DNA of 64,000 nt from Levilactobacillus wangkuiensis (GCF_016861605.1 NZ_BOLM01000004.1:124001-188000); one strand, 5' to 3'. Numbered from the stretch's first letter, positions 53,531 to 61,357 are shown. Numbers and translations are program-made. Notes: a model not told the origin generated them from the letters alone.

Positions 53531-54670
53531 TTAGGAAAAGCTGTCTTCCAAGATGCTCTTAACATCTGCGGCAACGGGAACCCGTGGATTCGCTGAAGTC
53601 GTCCGATCCTTTAAAGCCGCTTCCGAGATTTCATCCTTCGTTGATTCAAATAATTCTGAATCCAGACCATATTCTTGGAAGGTTGCTGGCATCTTTAACT
53701 TCCGTCTGAGTTGCACGATGGTGTTAATCAAGCTACGAACCGCAATCTTTGGATTAGCAACTTGAATGCCAATCAACCGTGCCAGGTTAGCGTATTTAAC
53801 TGCAGCCCGGTTTGGTTTTTCCATGATGCCGGCATCCATCTCTGCGTTGTACGAAATGATGTGTGGCATCAGGATGGTGTTTAAGCGACCATGGGGAATG
53901 TGATACTGAGCACCCGCAGCATGCGCAATGCCGTGGTTCAGTCCCAAATTGACCATGTTGAAGGCCATCCCAGCAATACATGAAGCATCATGCATCTTTT
54001 GCCGTGCTTCCATGTCCGAGCCATCCTTGCTAACACGTTCCAGGTAAGTAAAGACCATCTGGAAGCCCTTTTCAGCTAATGCATCTGAGAAGTCGTTGGC
54101 ATTAATGGAGACGTAAGCCTCTAAACAGTGCGTCAACACGTCCATCCCGGTATCTACCGTGATATTCTGTGGTGCTGAGGCAACCAAGTCGGCATCGAGT
54201 AACGCCACCTTAGGTAAGATGTCATCCGTCACCAGCGGGTACTTGATACCCTTGTCACTGTTCGTGATGACCGCAAAGTTGGTGACCTCAGAACCGGTCC
54301 CACTCGTTGTTGGTACGGCAATCAAGTCAAGGTCCGTTTCACCCTTCGTCATTTGCTTCAGGATGAACTTCATTGCTTTGGTGGCGTCAATTGCTGAACC
54401 CCCACCAACGGCAACCAATAAGGTAGCCTTGAACTTCTGTAATGCTTCAATTCCAGTCACAATCTTCGTCACTGGCGGATCGGGTTGAATGTCGGAAAAG
54501 ACTTCCAGTTCGTTTTTACTTTCCAAATGAACCGTGATCTTATCCAAGCTTCCCGACTTCACCATAAATGGATCAGTTACCACAAAGATCCGCTCTCCAC
54601 TGATATCTTCCAGACCCTTCAACGAGCCATCACCAGTCCAGATCTGAGTTTTAAACTGTATTTTCTCCAA
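53531..54670 (-). CDS. eutG: EutG-type iron-containing alcohol dehydrogenase
   Basis: A 379-residue family III alcohol dehydrogenase that reduces acetaldehyde to ethanol and regenerates NAD+. NAD-binding VGGGSAIDATKAMKF lies near residue 90, and metal ligands in DTGMDVLTHCLEAYVS (near 185-200) and GLNHGIAHAAGAQYHIPHGR (near 245-264). I prefer the TTG at 54670 as start because AAGGAGG stands eight bases upstream; the ATG at 54694 has no site and would include that ribosome site in the coding part. Behind its own promoter and a EutV-controlled terminator. Confidence 0.93.
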   Translation of the reverse strand: MEKIQFKTQIWTGDGSLKGLEDISGERIFVVTDPFMVKSGSLDKITVHLESKNELEVFSDIQPDPPVTKIVTGIEALQKFKATLLVAVGGGSAIDATKAMKFILKQMTKGETDLDLIAVPTTSGTGSEVTNFAVITNSDKGIKYPLVTDDILPKVALLDADLVASAPQNITVDTGMDVLTHCLEAYVSINANDFSDALAEKGFQMVFTYLERVSKDGSDMEARQKMHDASCIAGMAFNMVNLGLNHGIAHAAGAQYHIPHGRLNTILMPHIISYNAEMDAGIMEKPNRAAVKYANLARLIGIQVANPKIAVRSLINTIVQLRRKLKMPATFQEYGLDSELFESTKDEISEAALKDRTTSANPRVPVAADVKSILEDSFS

Positions 54671-54712
54671 ACTCCCAACCTCCTTTACAACCATGCTCCG
54701 TAAATAGGCCTG

Positions 54713-54785
54713 AAAAAAAGATGCTTAAGAACACACAAATAAAGTGTGTTCCTAAGCATCATTGCTTTTATGTACGCCATTGTAC
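54713..54785 (-). promoter_or_regulatory. EutV (ANTAR) antiterminator element before eutG
   Basis: P1 is GTAC-AATGGC-GTAC (54772-54785) and P2 is AAGC-AATGAT-GCTT (54754-54767), each with a six-base loop of the form AxxGxx. The terminator is the 41-base hairpin 54720-54760 (GATGCTTA...TAAGCATC) with T7. P2 uses GATGCTT, the foot of the terminator, so the two structures compete, as in known EutV targets. Confidence 0.92.
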
Positions 54786-54813
54786 GAATTTTTTCAGTTT
54801 TATTTACAAAACA

Positions 54814-54842
54814 AATATAGCGCTTACATAAGTGTTTGTCAA
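54814..54842 (-). promoter_or_regulatory. eutG promoter with overlapping cre-like site
   Basis: TTGACA (54837-54842), 17-base spacer, TATATT (54814-54819). The spacer and -10 contain TGTAAGCGCTATAT (54815-54828), close to the CcpA cre consensus, so glucose repression of eutG is likely. Confidence 0.8.
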
Positions 54843-54851
54843 CAAAATCAC

Positions 54852-54942
54852 AAAAAAAGACCGCAATAAAATTGCAGTCCCCCGCAAACGCCATTGTTTA
54901 CGTCCGAAATAGCACGCCATTGTGCATTTAATTGAACTTAAA
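54852..54942 (-). ncRNA. EutV-sequestering hairpins and terminator (EutX/Rli55-like RNA, 3' part)
   Basis: On the - strand two ANTAR-type hairpins, GCAC-AATGGC-GTGC (54912-54925) and GTAAAC-AATGGC-GTTTGC (54884-54901), carry identical six-base loops with A1 and G4. They are followed by a terminator, GACTGCAAT/ATTGCGGTC with T7 (54852-54879), and no gene lies between this terminator and the eutG promoter. Together with the riboswitch just upstream, this is the layout of the EutV-sequestering RNAs EutX (Enterococcus) and Rli55 (Listeria). Confidence 0.85.
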
Positions 54943-55082
54943 GACATTCCACCTATTCCTCGAGGTGAAATGTCACACAAGTAGCCTAATAGAAAGATCT
55001 GACTTATAGCAGAGAGCACCCTGCTAATCACAGTGGCGGGACCGTATCGGGTTTACACCGATTTCCATCTAATTAAGTACTT
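54943..55082 (-). promoter_or_regulatory. cobalamin riboswitch controlling the EutV-sequestering RNA
   Basis: Core at 54979-55082 on the - strand: GGAAATCGGTGTAAACCCG, then GGTCCCGCCACTGTGA, then AAGTCAGAT, all cobalamin riboswitch hallmarks. P1 closes AAGTA (55082) with TACTT (54979). Just after it a 12-bp hairpin, GACATTTCACCT / AGGTGGAATGTC (54943-54974), with TTTAAGTT could serve as the expression platform: cobalamin-bound RNA would end here, before the EutV-binding hairpins. Confidence 0.9.
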
Positions 55083-55138
55083 CTTGTCAATTAGTAACTT
55101 AAGGTTAGCATACTTCACACTAACTTGCTACTAATTAG

Positions 55139-55699
55139 CTAATGAAAAACTTCCTTGCCATGTTCATAAAAGACTTCTGGCGTCCCCGTCCGGTAATTGA
55201 TGACCCGGGCTAACGCGTAAAAGTAATCGGACAATCGGTTCACAAAGACCAGTAATTCTGGTGGCAACGTCGTGGACCAGGCCAACGTAACAATTTGTCG
55301 TTCAGCACGGCGGGTCACCGTCCGACAAATCTGGAACAGTGCTGATTCTTTACTCCCACCAGGTAGAATGAACCGAGAAATTTCAGGTGGCTCATCCTGA
55401 TAGACGTCAATGCGTTTTTCAATCCAGTCCACGTACTTCGGGTCGAAGCGCATGTTATCCCAGTTCAACTTCGGGTTCGCAAAATCCGTTCCCAGGTCAA
55501 ACAGGCAATGCTGTAAGCGCGTCAATTCAGCCTTAAGCTCAGTTTCCTTGTCGTCAAGTTCTGCAATTGCCAGACCTAAATAAGTATTGAGCTCATCGAT
55601 GGTTCCGTAAGCCCAGACACGATCTGAATCTTTGCTGACCTTGGCGCCATCGACTAGCCGGGTCATCCCTTTGTCACCAACACCAGTGTATAGCTGCAT
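55139..55699 (-). CDS. pduO: PduO-type ATP:cob(I)alamin adenosyltransferase
   Basis: A 186-residue enzyme that makes adenosylcobalamin, the cofactor of EutBC. YTGVGDKGMTRLVDGAKVSK (residues 3-22) is the ATP-binding start, YGTIDELNTYLG follows, and RRAERQIV and VNRLSDYFYALARV near the C-terminus complete the PduO/MMAB active site. The ATG at 55699 has AAGGAGG seven bases upstream. It replaces a standard EutT and lies directly upstream of the cobalamin riboswitch RNA and eutG. Its own leader has a terminator with a EutV-like hairpin and a cre-like promoter. Confidence 0.94.
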   Translation of the reverse strand: MQLYTGVGDKGMTRLVDGAKVSKDSDRVWAYGTIDELNTYLGLAIAELDDKETELKAELTRLQHCLFDLGTDFANPKLNWDNMRFDPKYVDWIEKRIDVYQDEPPEISRFILPGGSKESALFQICRTVTRRAERQIVTLAWSTTLPPELLVFVNRLSDYFYALARVINYRTGTPEVFYEHGKEVFH

Positions 55700-55715
55700 A
55701 GTTACTCCTCCTTTA

Positions 55716-55776
55716 CAAAAAGAAGGCACCAAATAACCCACTCATCGATGAGTGACTTATTTGGCGCCTTTGCCAA
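55716..55776 (-). promoter_or_regulatory. leader terminator of pduO with one ANTAR-like hairpin
   Basis: The terminator AAGGCGCCAAATAA... / ...TTATTTGGTGCCTT (55723-55770) is followed by TCTTTTTG. Its foot overlaps a hairpin TTGGC-AAAGGC-GCCAA (55761-55776) whose six-base loop has A1 and G4, like a EutV P2. I cannot find a matching P1 between it and the promoter, so EutV control is likely but less certain than for eutG and eutA. Confidence 0.65.
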
Positions 55777-55788
55777 GTTCTCAAAATC

Positions 55789-55817
55789 AGTATAGCGCTT
55801 ACATTATTTTAATTCAA
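55789..55817 (-). promoter_or_regulatory. pduO promoter with overlapping cre-like site
   Basis: TTGAAT (55812-55817), 17-base spacer, TATACT (55789-55794), with TGTAAGCGCTATAC (55790-55803) inside. It shares TGTAAGCGCTATA with the eutG promoter. Confidence 0.78.
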
Positions 55818-55890
55818 CACCCAGGTGCGTGGTTTTAAGGTAAACCTGTATCTTGACTCATCGTCCGCTGACTTCTTTTCCTAACAACGC

Positions 55891-55938
55891 AAATAAGGTG
55901 AAGCCAGCATCCCTAAAGATAGCAGCCTCACCCTATTT
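55891..55938 (-). terminator. probable terminator downstream of the DUF4430 gene
   Basis: AAATAGGGTGAGGCTGC-type arm pairs with a GCTGGCTTCACCTTATTT arm, about 40 bases past the stop; the T run after it is weak. Confidence 0.55.
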
Positions 55939-55979
55939 AACGAACAACTTTGCGGATTCATTTAGTCTCACAGCTGAGT

Positions 55980-56696
55980 TTAATACCCTTCAGTCGTAAA
56001 GTACCAGTGAACCTTATCGCCATTCTTAATTGCTTTCTTGTTGGCAGCCTTGTCAATAAACTTGCCATTGACGCGGTACTTCCAACCACTACCGACCTTG
56101 ACGTCGTTTTGTGCTAAGCCATTCACGCTGCTAACAAAGACGACGGCACCATTTTGGTAATCCAGTTTCAGTTTGGAGGACTGAAGTACGGTAAATGCAT
56201 TTGATTGACTGTTAATGGTGACGTTACCGTCAAAGAAGGTCTTCTTGTAGCCAGTGACTACTAAATGGGCCTTCTTGGCCGTCTGCGTCTTCTTGGCAGC
56301 TTTCTTAGCTGCTGCGTGATGCGTTGTGGTCGTAGCAGCCCGCGACTTGGTTGCCCGCCGATGAGTAGTCGCCGAACTGGCTTTCGCTGCTGAGTTCGCC
56401 TTAGTGGCAGCTGCCTGGCTAGTTTGATGGCTCGTTGCTGCGGCTGAGCTGGCATTAGATGCGTGATGCGTCGTTGCAGCCTTTTTCGACGACGAACTGG
56501 CCCGCTTATGATGCGCCTTCTTAGCTACTGAGCTGCTAGCCTTGCTGGTAGATTGGGCAGACGAGGAGCTACTCGTCGCAACCGTATCCGGTGCCGAGGT
56601 CGCCTGACTCTGATGACTTTGTTGTAGTGCGAGTGCCCCGCCAATCACCAAAATCGTGACGACGACCGCCGCGATGATCCATCTTGTCTTCTTCAT
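55980..56696 (-). CDS. membrane-anchored DUF4430 (transcobalamin C-terminal-like) protein
   Basis: A 238-residue surface protein. A single membrane helix (residues 6-24, ends without a clear cleavage site) is followed by a long Ser/Ala/Thr/Lys/His-rich stalk (about 28-140) and a DUF4430 domain (about 145-238): GYKKTFFDGNVTINSQ, SGWKYRVNGKFIDK and NGDKVHWYFTTEGY. DUF4430 is the fold of the C-terminal cap domain of mammalian intrinsic factor and transcobalamin. The toroid-like partner is encoded 24 bases upstream, so the two may form a split cobalamin-binding pair that hands the vitamin to the ECF transporter of the same operon (inference). Confidence 0.85.
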   Translation of the reverse strand: MKKTRWIIAAVVVTILVIGGALALQQSHQSQATSAPDTVATSSSSSAQSTSKASSSVAKKAHHKRASSSSKKAATTHHASNASSAAATSHQTSQAAATKANSAAKASSATTHRRATKSRAATTTTHHAAAKKAAKKTQTAKKAHLVVTGYKKTFFDGNVTINSQSNAFTVLQSSKLKLDYQNGAVVFVSSVNGLAQNDVKVGSGWKYRVNGKFIDKAANKKAIKNGDKVHWYFTTEGY

Positions 56697-56720
56697 GTTG
56701 ACTACTCCTTAATCCAACGC

Positions 56721-57770
56721 TTATTTGAACGTGTAAACTAACTTCTTGCTGTAGTTCCCGTTGTTGGCAGCCGTTGCAGCTAAGCTAACTTGACCGTAAG
56801 CCAAGACCATGCTGTAAGCATCCTTCACGGAACCATCGGCCTTAACGTAACTGAACATCGTCTTCAATGGCGTTGCGGTTTGGCCCTTCTTTAAAGCCGT
56901 CTTGTTCACAAACTTGAAGGACGTCTTGGTGGTTGATAAGGCTAAAATTCCTTCGGCAGTTGAGTTGGCGTTAGGATTTTGCTTGCCCTGGTACGTGTAA
57001 CCAAAGGCGCCACTCTTGTAGATGTTCTTCTTCAGGTAGCTACGACCAGCAATTTCGGCCTTCGTAACCTTTTTGTTGGTGCTCTTGCCCATCATTAAGG
57101 CGTTCACAGCAGCGGCAGTGGTATCGCTGTCGACACTGGCAACGGTGTTGTTGTAAGCCCAACCCTTGTTAGATTGTTGGCTCTTAGCAATCTTCAAGCT
57201 TAAGGAAGACTTGGAGAACTTCGCCTTGCTGGGCTTCTTGAAGGTCTTATTGGAGGAAACGGCAACCAGCGCTTGGCTTTGAACGTTAACCGTTTGCTTG
57301 CTCATGGATTGCTTGTACAACGTGTTGACCAGGTTCAAGCTCTTCTTAGCGCCGGCTGGCGTGTACTTGGTTGGGTTAACCCCAATGGCTTGCAGGCCGA
57401 TAATGGCCGTGGCCAACGTTGCGGGATCACTCTTGCTGGACACAATCAGATTCTTCTTGACCAATTTCTTGTTAGCCTTGGTAAATTTGTAGCCCTGCTT
57501 CTTCAAGCCTAACAGGAAGTCGGAGTAACCAGAAGCGGCACCCGTCGTCTTGAAGTCAGTCTTGCTAAAGATTTTGGCAGTGCCGTTCACACCGTCTTTA
57601 TTTTGTTTCATCATCTTTTTGGCATATGTATACATCGCCTTTTTCTTGCTCGTTTGCGAGCTCTTGGAAGCGACTTTGATGCTAGCGGCATTAACATCCA
57701 TAACAGGTACAACTGCCCCTAAAGCCATTACGGCGGTCAATGAAGCTGCGATTAACTTATTATTCAACAT
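56721..57770 (-). CDS. secreted alpha/alpha-toroid protein (prenyltransferase/transcobalamin N-terminal-like)
   Basis: A 349-residue exported protein. The signal peptide ends at VNAAS (near residue 29). The rest is repeats of paired helices with the signature turns NKGWAYNNT, SGAFGYTYQG and NANSTAEGILAL, a pattern shared by terpenoid cyclase/prenyltransferase toroids and by the N-terminal barrel of intrinsic factor and transcobalamin. No catalytic DxDD motif of a cyclase is seen. It lies between the ECF S-component gene and the DUF4430 gene. Reading it as a cobalamin-binding barrel is inference from fold and context. Confidence 0.82.
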   Translation of the reverse strand: MLNNKLIAASLTAVMALGAVVPVMDVNAASIKVASKSSQTSKKKAMYTYAKKMMKQNKDGVNGTAKIFSKTDFKTTGAASGYSDFLLGLKKQGYKFTKANKKLVKKNLIVSSKSDPATLATAIIGLQAIGVNPTKYTPAGAKKSLNLVNTLYKQSMSKQTVNVQSQALVAVSSNKTFKKPSKAKFSKSSLSLKIAKSQQSNKGWAYNNTVASVDSDTTAAAVNALMMGKSTNKKVTKAEIAGRSYLKKNIYKSGAFGYTYQGKQNPNANSTAEGILALSTTKTSFKFVNKTALKKGQTATPLKTMFSYVKADGSVKDAYSMVLAYGQVSLAATAANNGNYSKKLVYTFK

Positions 57771-57784
57771 GAATATATCCCCTT

Positions 57785-58489
57785 TTATAAAATATTGTAT
57801 TTGGTAATCAAACGATCCATAAGCTTACGCCATGGTTGATACAAAAGCAGTAAACTAATCCCGTTCGTTGCGGCATGCATAGCATCAAACATGAGGCTGG
57901 CTGCAAACGACAGGAAGAAACTGGCGGGACGTAATGGCCGAACGTAGGCCAAGGCGTACCAGAGATCCATGATCCAGCCAAACCAGAGGCCCCACAGAGT
58001 CCCCCAGACGACCATCACCCAAAGGTTATTTTTCAACTGGGTGCGGCCGAGGAGTCCCGTAGTCAGGCCCATAAGCCCCCAAGCTAACATTTGCCAAGGT
58101 GTCCACGGTCCTTGACCCAAGAACAGGTTGGAGACCAACGCCATCATCGACCCGGAAACGAAGCCGAGCTCCGGTCCCAGGCTGACGGCACTGACGATGA
58201 CCACAAAACTAGTCAACTGCACGTTGGGAATTGCGGCTAAGGGCACGCGCCCCATGACGCCCAGGGCCACAATGACCGCCAAAAAGACTAACAATCGCGT
58301 GCCCATTTGCCGTTTCTCAAAGTGCCAGTAGGCTGGCAAGAGACTGCAGGCCAGGCAGGCAAAGCTAAAAATCACAAAATGATGCCCCTTTAGCAGGAGC
58401 ATCCCCGCTAACAGCACCAGAATTAATCCCACCGGCACAACCAGATTCCAATTGTTTTTCCACCATCCACGCTGTACGATTTTTCTCAC
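57785..58489 (-). CDS. ECF transporter S component, probably cobalamin-specific
   Basis: A 234-residue membrane protein with about six to seven helices. VIVALGVMGRVPLAAIPNVQ and SAVSLGPELGFVSGSMMALV are typical of the vitamin-binding S component fold, and the C-terminal part resembles the S components that sit with dedicated A and T subunits. Specificity is inferred from neighbours: cobalamin adenosyltransferase, cobalamin riboswitch and transcobalamin-like proteins. It starts with GTG at 58489 right after the ATPase stop; the ribosome site AAGGAG is very close, so translational coupling is likely. Confidence 0.82.
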   Translation of the reverse strand: MRKIVQRGWWKNNWNLVVPVGLILVLLAGMLLLKGHHFVIFSFACLACSLLPAYWHFEKRQMGTRLLVFLAVIVALGVMGRVPLAAIPNVQLTSFVVIVSAVSLGPELGFVSGSMMALVSNLFLGQGPWTPWQMLAWGLMGLTTGLLGRTQLKNNLWVMVVWGTLWGLWFGWIMDLWYALAYVRPLRPASFFLSFAASLMFDAMHAATNGISLLLLYQPWRKLMDRLITKYNIL

Positions 58490-58493
58490 CTCC

Positions 58494-60140
58494 TTAATCG
58501 GTTATCTGTGTGACGTCTTGACTAAACAATGCAGTTGGCACCTGTTGCCGCAGCAACCGGTTGACGGCCGTCGTGGATAAGAAGTTCTCCGTGAAGAACT
58601 GGCGGGTCGGTTGTGGCTCTGTCAAACACCCGTTAAACATGAACGTGCAGGTGTCAGCAAATTCCGCACAGAAGTCCATATCGTGGCTGGCCATGATCAG
58701 GGTCAACCCGGCTTGGTGCTTCTCTTGCAGGATGCGGCCCACCAGCAATTTGGTTCCCGGATCCAAGCCCTTAGTGGGTTCGTCCAACAACAGGACTTGG
58801 GGCCGTGTGATCAGCGCCAAGGCTAAGCCCAGAAGCTGCTGTTGACCCCCACTGAGATCAAATGAATTCTGCTCGGCCACCGCCTGCAACTGGAACGTTT
58901 CTAACGCCTTTTGCACCCGTTCGGTCACGTCGCCAGAAGCCAGCTTGGCTTGGGCCGTTAACTCCTCAGTGACCGTGTCGCCGTTGAACTGCTCCGTGGG
59001 GTTCTGTGACAAATAACTCAATTGCCGCAGTCGATCACGATTCTTCATCTTCCAAATAATCTGATGATTCAAGCGAACCTTGCCGTGTTGTGGCTTGCGC
59101 AGGCCCGCCAGCACCGTTAACAGTGTCGACTTGCCGGACCCATTTTTCCCAATGATGGCCAGCCAACTCGCCGGTGTCACGGTCAGGTCCAGCTGATGCA
59201 AAATATCACCAGTCGTTGGGTACCGTAGTGAGACATGTTGCGCCTCGAAGTGCCAGTTCGCTGGCCGCGCAATGGACTCGGGTTCCGCTAACGGTGCCGC
59301 TTTAAACCGCCAACCCCGCTGGGTAATCAACCGCCGACCAGCCGTCACGGTCAACGGCAACGGCGCCGCATCCAAGTGGTGCGCCAGGAAAAACTGCGGC
59401 ACGGCCGGGACAAATGGCTGGAGTTTAGGTGCCGCCTGCATACGCTGCAGACCGGTCGAGACATCTCCGTCGTACGTGAGGTGCCCATCTTCCAGGAGGA
59501 CCAGTCGATTGGCTAGAGCCAGGACCCGGTTCAACCGGTGCTCCGTCAAGATGATGGTAATCGCCAGTTCATCATGCACCTGCTGCAAAATGTTCAAAAA
59601 GTTTTGCGCCGTCGTCGGATCTAACTGGGCAGTGGGTTCGTCCAGCAGAATCACCTGGGGCTTCAACGCTAAGACTGAGGCCAGATTCACTAACTGGAGT
59701 TGTCCCCCAGAAAGGTCCTGAATCGGCATGTGGAGAAACTGATTTAATCCTAAGAAATTAGAGACCTCGGCGATGCGACTGTTCATTTCAGCCGTTGAAT
59801 AGCCGAGATTTTCTAAAGGAAACGCTAATTCCTCGATCACCGTGGCCATGATGGGTTGGACTTGCGGGTCCTGAGCGACGTAGCCCAACTGTTGGGCACT
59901 GACGTTACTGGTGAGGTCGGCCACCGGGGTTCCCTGATACAGCACATCGCCACGCTGTTCACCAGCCGGCTTAAGCTCCGTCTTCAACTGTTTCAGTAAG
60001 GTGGTCTTGCCACTTCCGGTCGCCCCCACGATGGTGACGAACTCGCCGGCCGCAATCTTCAGGGAGATGTCTACCAGCGTTGGCTGCGTCTGCCCGGCAT
60101 ATGTAAATGATAAATTTGAACAGTTAATCAATTCTCGCAT
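58494..60140 (-). CDS. ECF transporter ATPase with two fused nucleotide-binding domains
   Basis: A 548-residue protein made of two ABC ATPase halves, energising the ECF uptake complex. First half: Walker A GATGSGKTTLL (near residue 38), LSGGQLQLVNLASVL, Walker B VILLDEPTAQLDP. Second half (from about 290): Walker A GKNGSGKSTLL, LSGGQQQLLGLALAL, Walker B VLLLDEPTKGLDPG. In most lactobacilli the two ATPases are separate; fused ones occur in dedicated (group I) ECF systems. Its start overlaps the end of the T-component gene by 13 bases. Confidence 0.92.
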   Translation of the reverse strand: MRELINCSNLSFTYAGQTQPTLVDISLKIAAGEFVTIVGATGSGKTTLLKQLKTELKPAGEQRGDVLYQGTPVADLTSNVSAQQLGYVAQDPQVQPIMATVIEELAFPLENLGYSTAEMNSRIAEVSNFLGLNQFLHMPIQDLSGGQLQLVNLASVLALKPQVILLDEPTAQLDPTTAQNFLNILQQVHDELAITIILTEHRLNRVLALANRLVLLEDGHLTYDGDVSTGLQRMQAAPKLQPFVPAVPQFFLAHHLDAAPLPLTVTAGRRLITQRGWRFKAAPLAEPESIARPANWHFEAQHVSLRYPTTGDILHQLDLTVTPASWLAIIGKNGSGKSTLLTVLAGLRKPQHGKVRLNHQIIWKMKNRDRLRQLSYLSQNPTEQFNGDTVTEELTAQAKLASGDVTERVQKALETFQLQAVAEQNSFDLSGGQQQLLGLALALITRPQVLLLDEPTKGLDPGTKLLVGRILQEKHQAGLTLIMASHDMDFCAEFADTCTFMFNGCLTEPQPTRQFFTENFLSTTAVNRLLRQQVPTALFSQDVTQITD

Positions 60141-61024
60141 AACTTATATCCCCCCTCACCGACTAATGGTAATCCCACAAACGCTAGCAATGGGAGGAGT
60201 AACCAACCATCATGACGCCCGAAAATGGTAAATTTGGTGACGTCGCCGGTCCAACCAAGCCCTTGAAACCGGAAAACCATGGTCAGACTGAAAATGACTA
60301 AACTACCAACAATAAACCAGCCGTCCATGGCCTGCCACCGAAACGTCTGGTAATGACTGCGTTTCTTAGCACCAAAACCGCGAGCCTCCATTAAGACCGC
60401 CGTTTCCATGGCTGACGAAACGGAATCAATCAATAGGATTCGCAGCAACTGCCCGGTTTTCTGCAACCGCTCGCGCCAACTGCCCTCATTCAACACCACG
60501 TTGCGGGTCTTCTGGAGCATCAAGAGTCGGCGGAATTTCTGGGTAAACAGGTTGACCATTCGTAGTGAAATCGTCAGGAGCATGGCCAAACGCGGCACGA
60601 CTGGGAATAGCAGGTAACTCAGCTTGGGCGTGGTGATGACCCCATTGAAGAGCACGAACGCCAGAATCATGCCACCCAGCGACAGGGCCATGGTCACCCC
60701 GTACAGCGTGGCGGTCTGCGTGATGCGGAAGGTCCAGCTGCCCAATTGCCATGACCACAACGTCTTGGTTCCAGTCTGATTTAAAATCACGTTAAAGGCA
60801 AAAATCATCAACATCAATGAGCCGACACCCTTTAACGTTCCCCAAACCTTTTGGCGACTGAAGTACCAACTACATAAGACGGCTAACCCAACAAATAAAA
60901 CGCCCGTCACTAATAAATGGTTAAACACCAGTAAGAGGACAAAGAGTTCAACAAAATAAATGGTCGCCGTCAGGGGGTGTAAGCGACTAAAAAAATTCAG
61001 CTCGTCAAAGATCCCGACTCTCAT
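60128..61024 (-). CDS. ECF transporter transmembrane (T) component
   Basis: A 298-residue membrane protein with five to six helices that couples the ATPase to the S component. The coupling helices carry the Ala-Arg-Gly motif, seen in VLMEARGFGAKKR near residue 205, as in EcfT. The ATG at 61024 has GGGGAG upstream; an earlier in-frame start at 61048 would precede that site. First gene of the apparent operon T-A-S-toroid-DUF4430, all on the same strand with small gaps. Confidence 0.9.
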   Translation of the reverse strand: MRVGIFDELNFFSRLHPLTATIYFVELFVLLLVFNHLLVTGVLFVGLAVLCSWYFSRQKVWGTLKGVGSLMLMIFAFNVILNQTGTKTLWSWQLGSWTFRITQTATLYGVTMALSLGGMILAFVLFNGVITTPKLSYLLFPVVPRLAMLLTISLRMVNLFTQKFRRLLMLQKTRNVVLNEGSWRERLQKTGQLLRILLIDSVSSAMETAVLMEARGFGAKKRSHYQTFRWQAMDGWFIVGSLVIFSLTMVFRFQGLGWTGDVTKFTIFGRHDGWLLLPLLAFVGLPLVGEGGYKLCEN

Positions 61025-61302
61025 GTTTTCTCCCCACCCATCCATCATGAAACCGTTTTCTAGTATTCTATGATAGCATCTCAGTTATTTCACAATCCCC
61101 AATATCTTGTTAAGGTTATCCTTTTTAATACTACGAGTTGTGTTTTATTGCTATTTTTATGTTTTCTTGTCGCTACTGGGTGAAATTATACCAGGAATGT
61201 TCCTGTCGCGTTTACCCAGGTCGCCTAAACTGCTCCCTTGACGACCGCGACGCCCCCATCAGGTCGCCCTTTCCCCAAGTCACCTTTATTTTCATTGCAC
61301 GC
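61025..61302. other. intergenic region upstream of the ECF operon
   Basis: No gene is seen. It should hold the promoter of the ECF operon, but I find no cobalamin-riboswitch core here. A hairpin CTGGGT...CAGGAATGTTCCTG...ACCCAG lies near 61179-61223; its role is unknown. Confidence 0.4.
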
Positions 61303-61346
61303 AAAAAGCCAGCATTTCCCCCGCTGTTGCGAAGGAAATGCTGACT
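61303..61346 (-). terminator. rho-independent terminator of the second tetR gene
   Basis: AGTCAGCATTTCC / GGAAATGCTGGCT stem followed by TTTTT on the - strand, twelve bases past the stop codon. Confidence 0.88.
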
Positions 61347-61357
61347 TCTGGTTAAGG

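Noticed and set aside
55083-55138. Dedicated promoter for the riboswitch RNA
   Set aside because: TATGCT is present near 55108 but no acceptable -35 at 16-18 bases; TTGACA near 55085 has no -10. Read-through from pduO remains possible, so no promoter is called.
61025-61302. Cobalamin riboswitch before the ECF operon
   Set aside because: I looked for the CCCGCCACTG and CAG box on the - strand and found neither; the only riboswitch of this type seen is at 54.9-55.1 kb.
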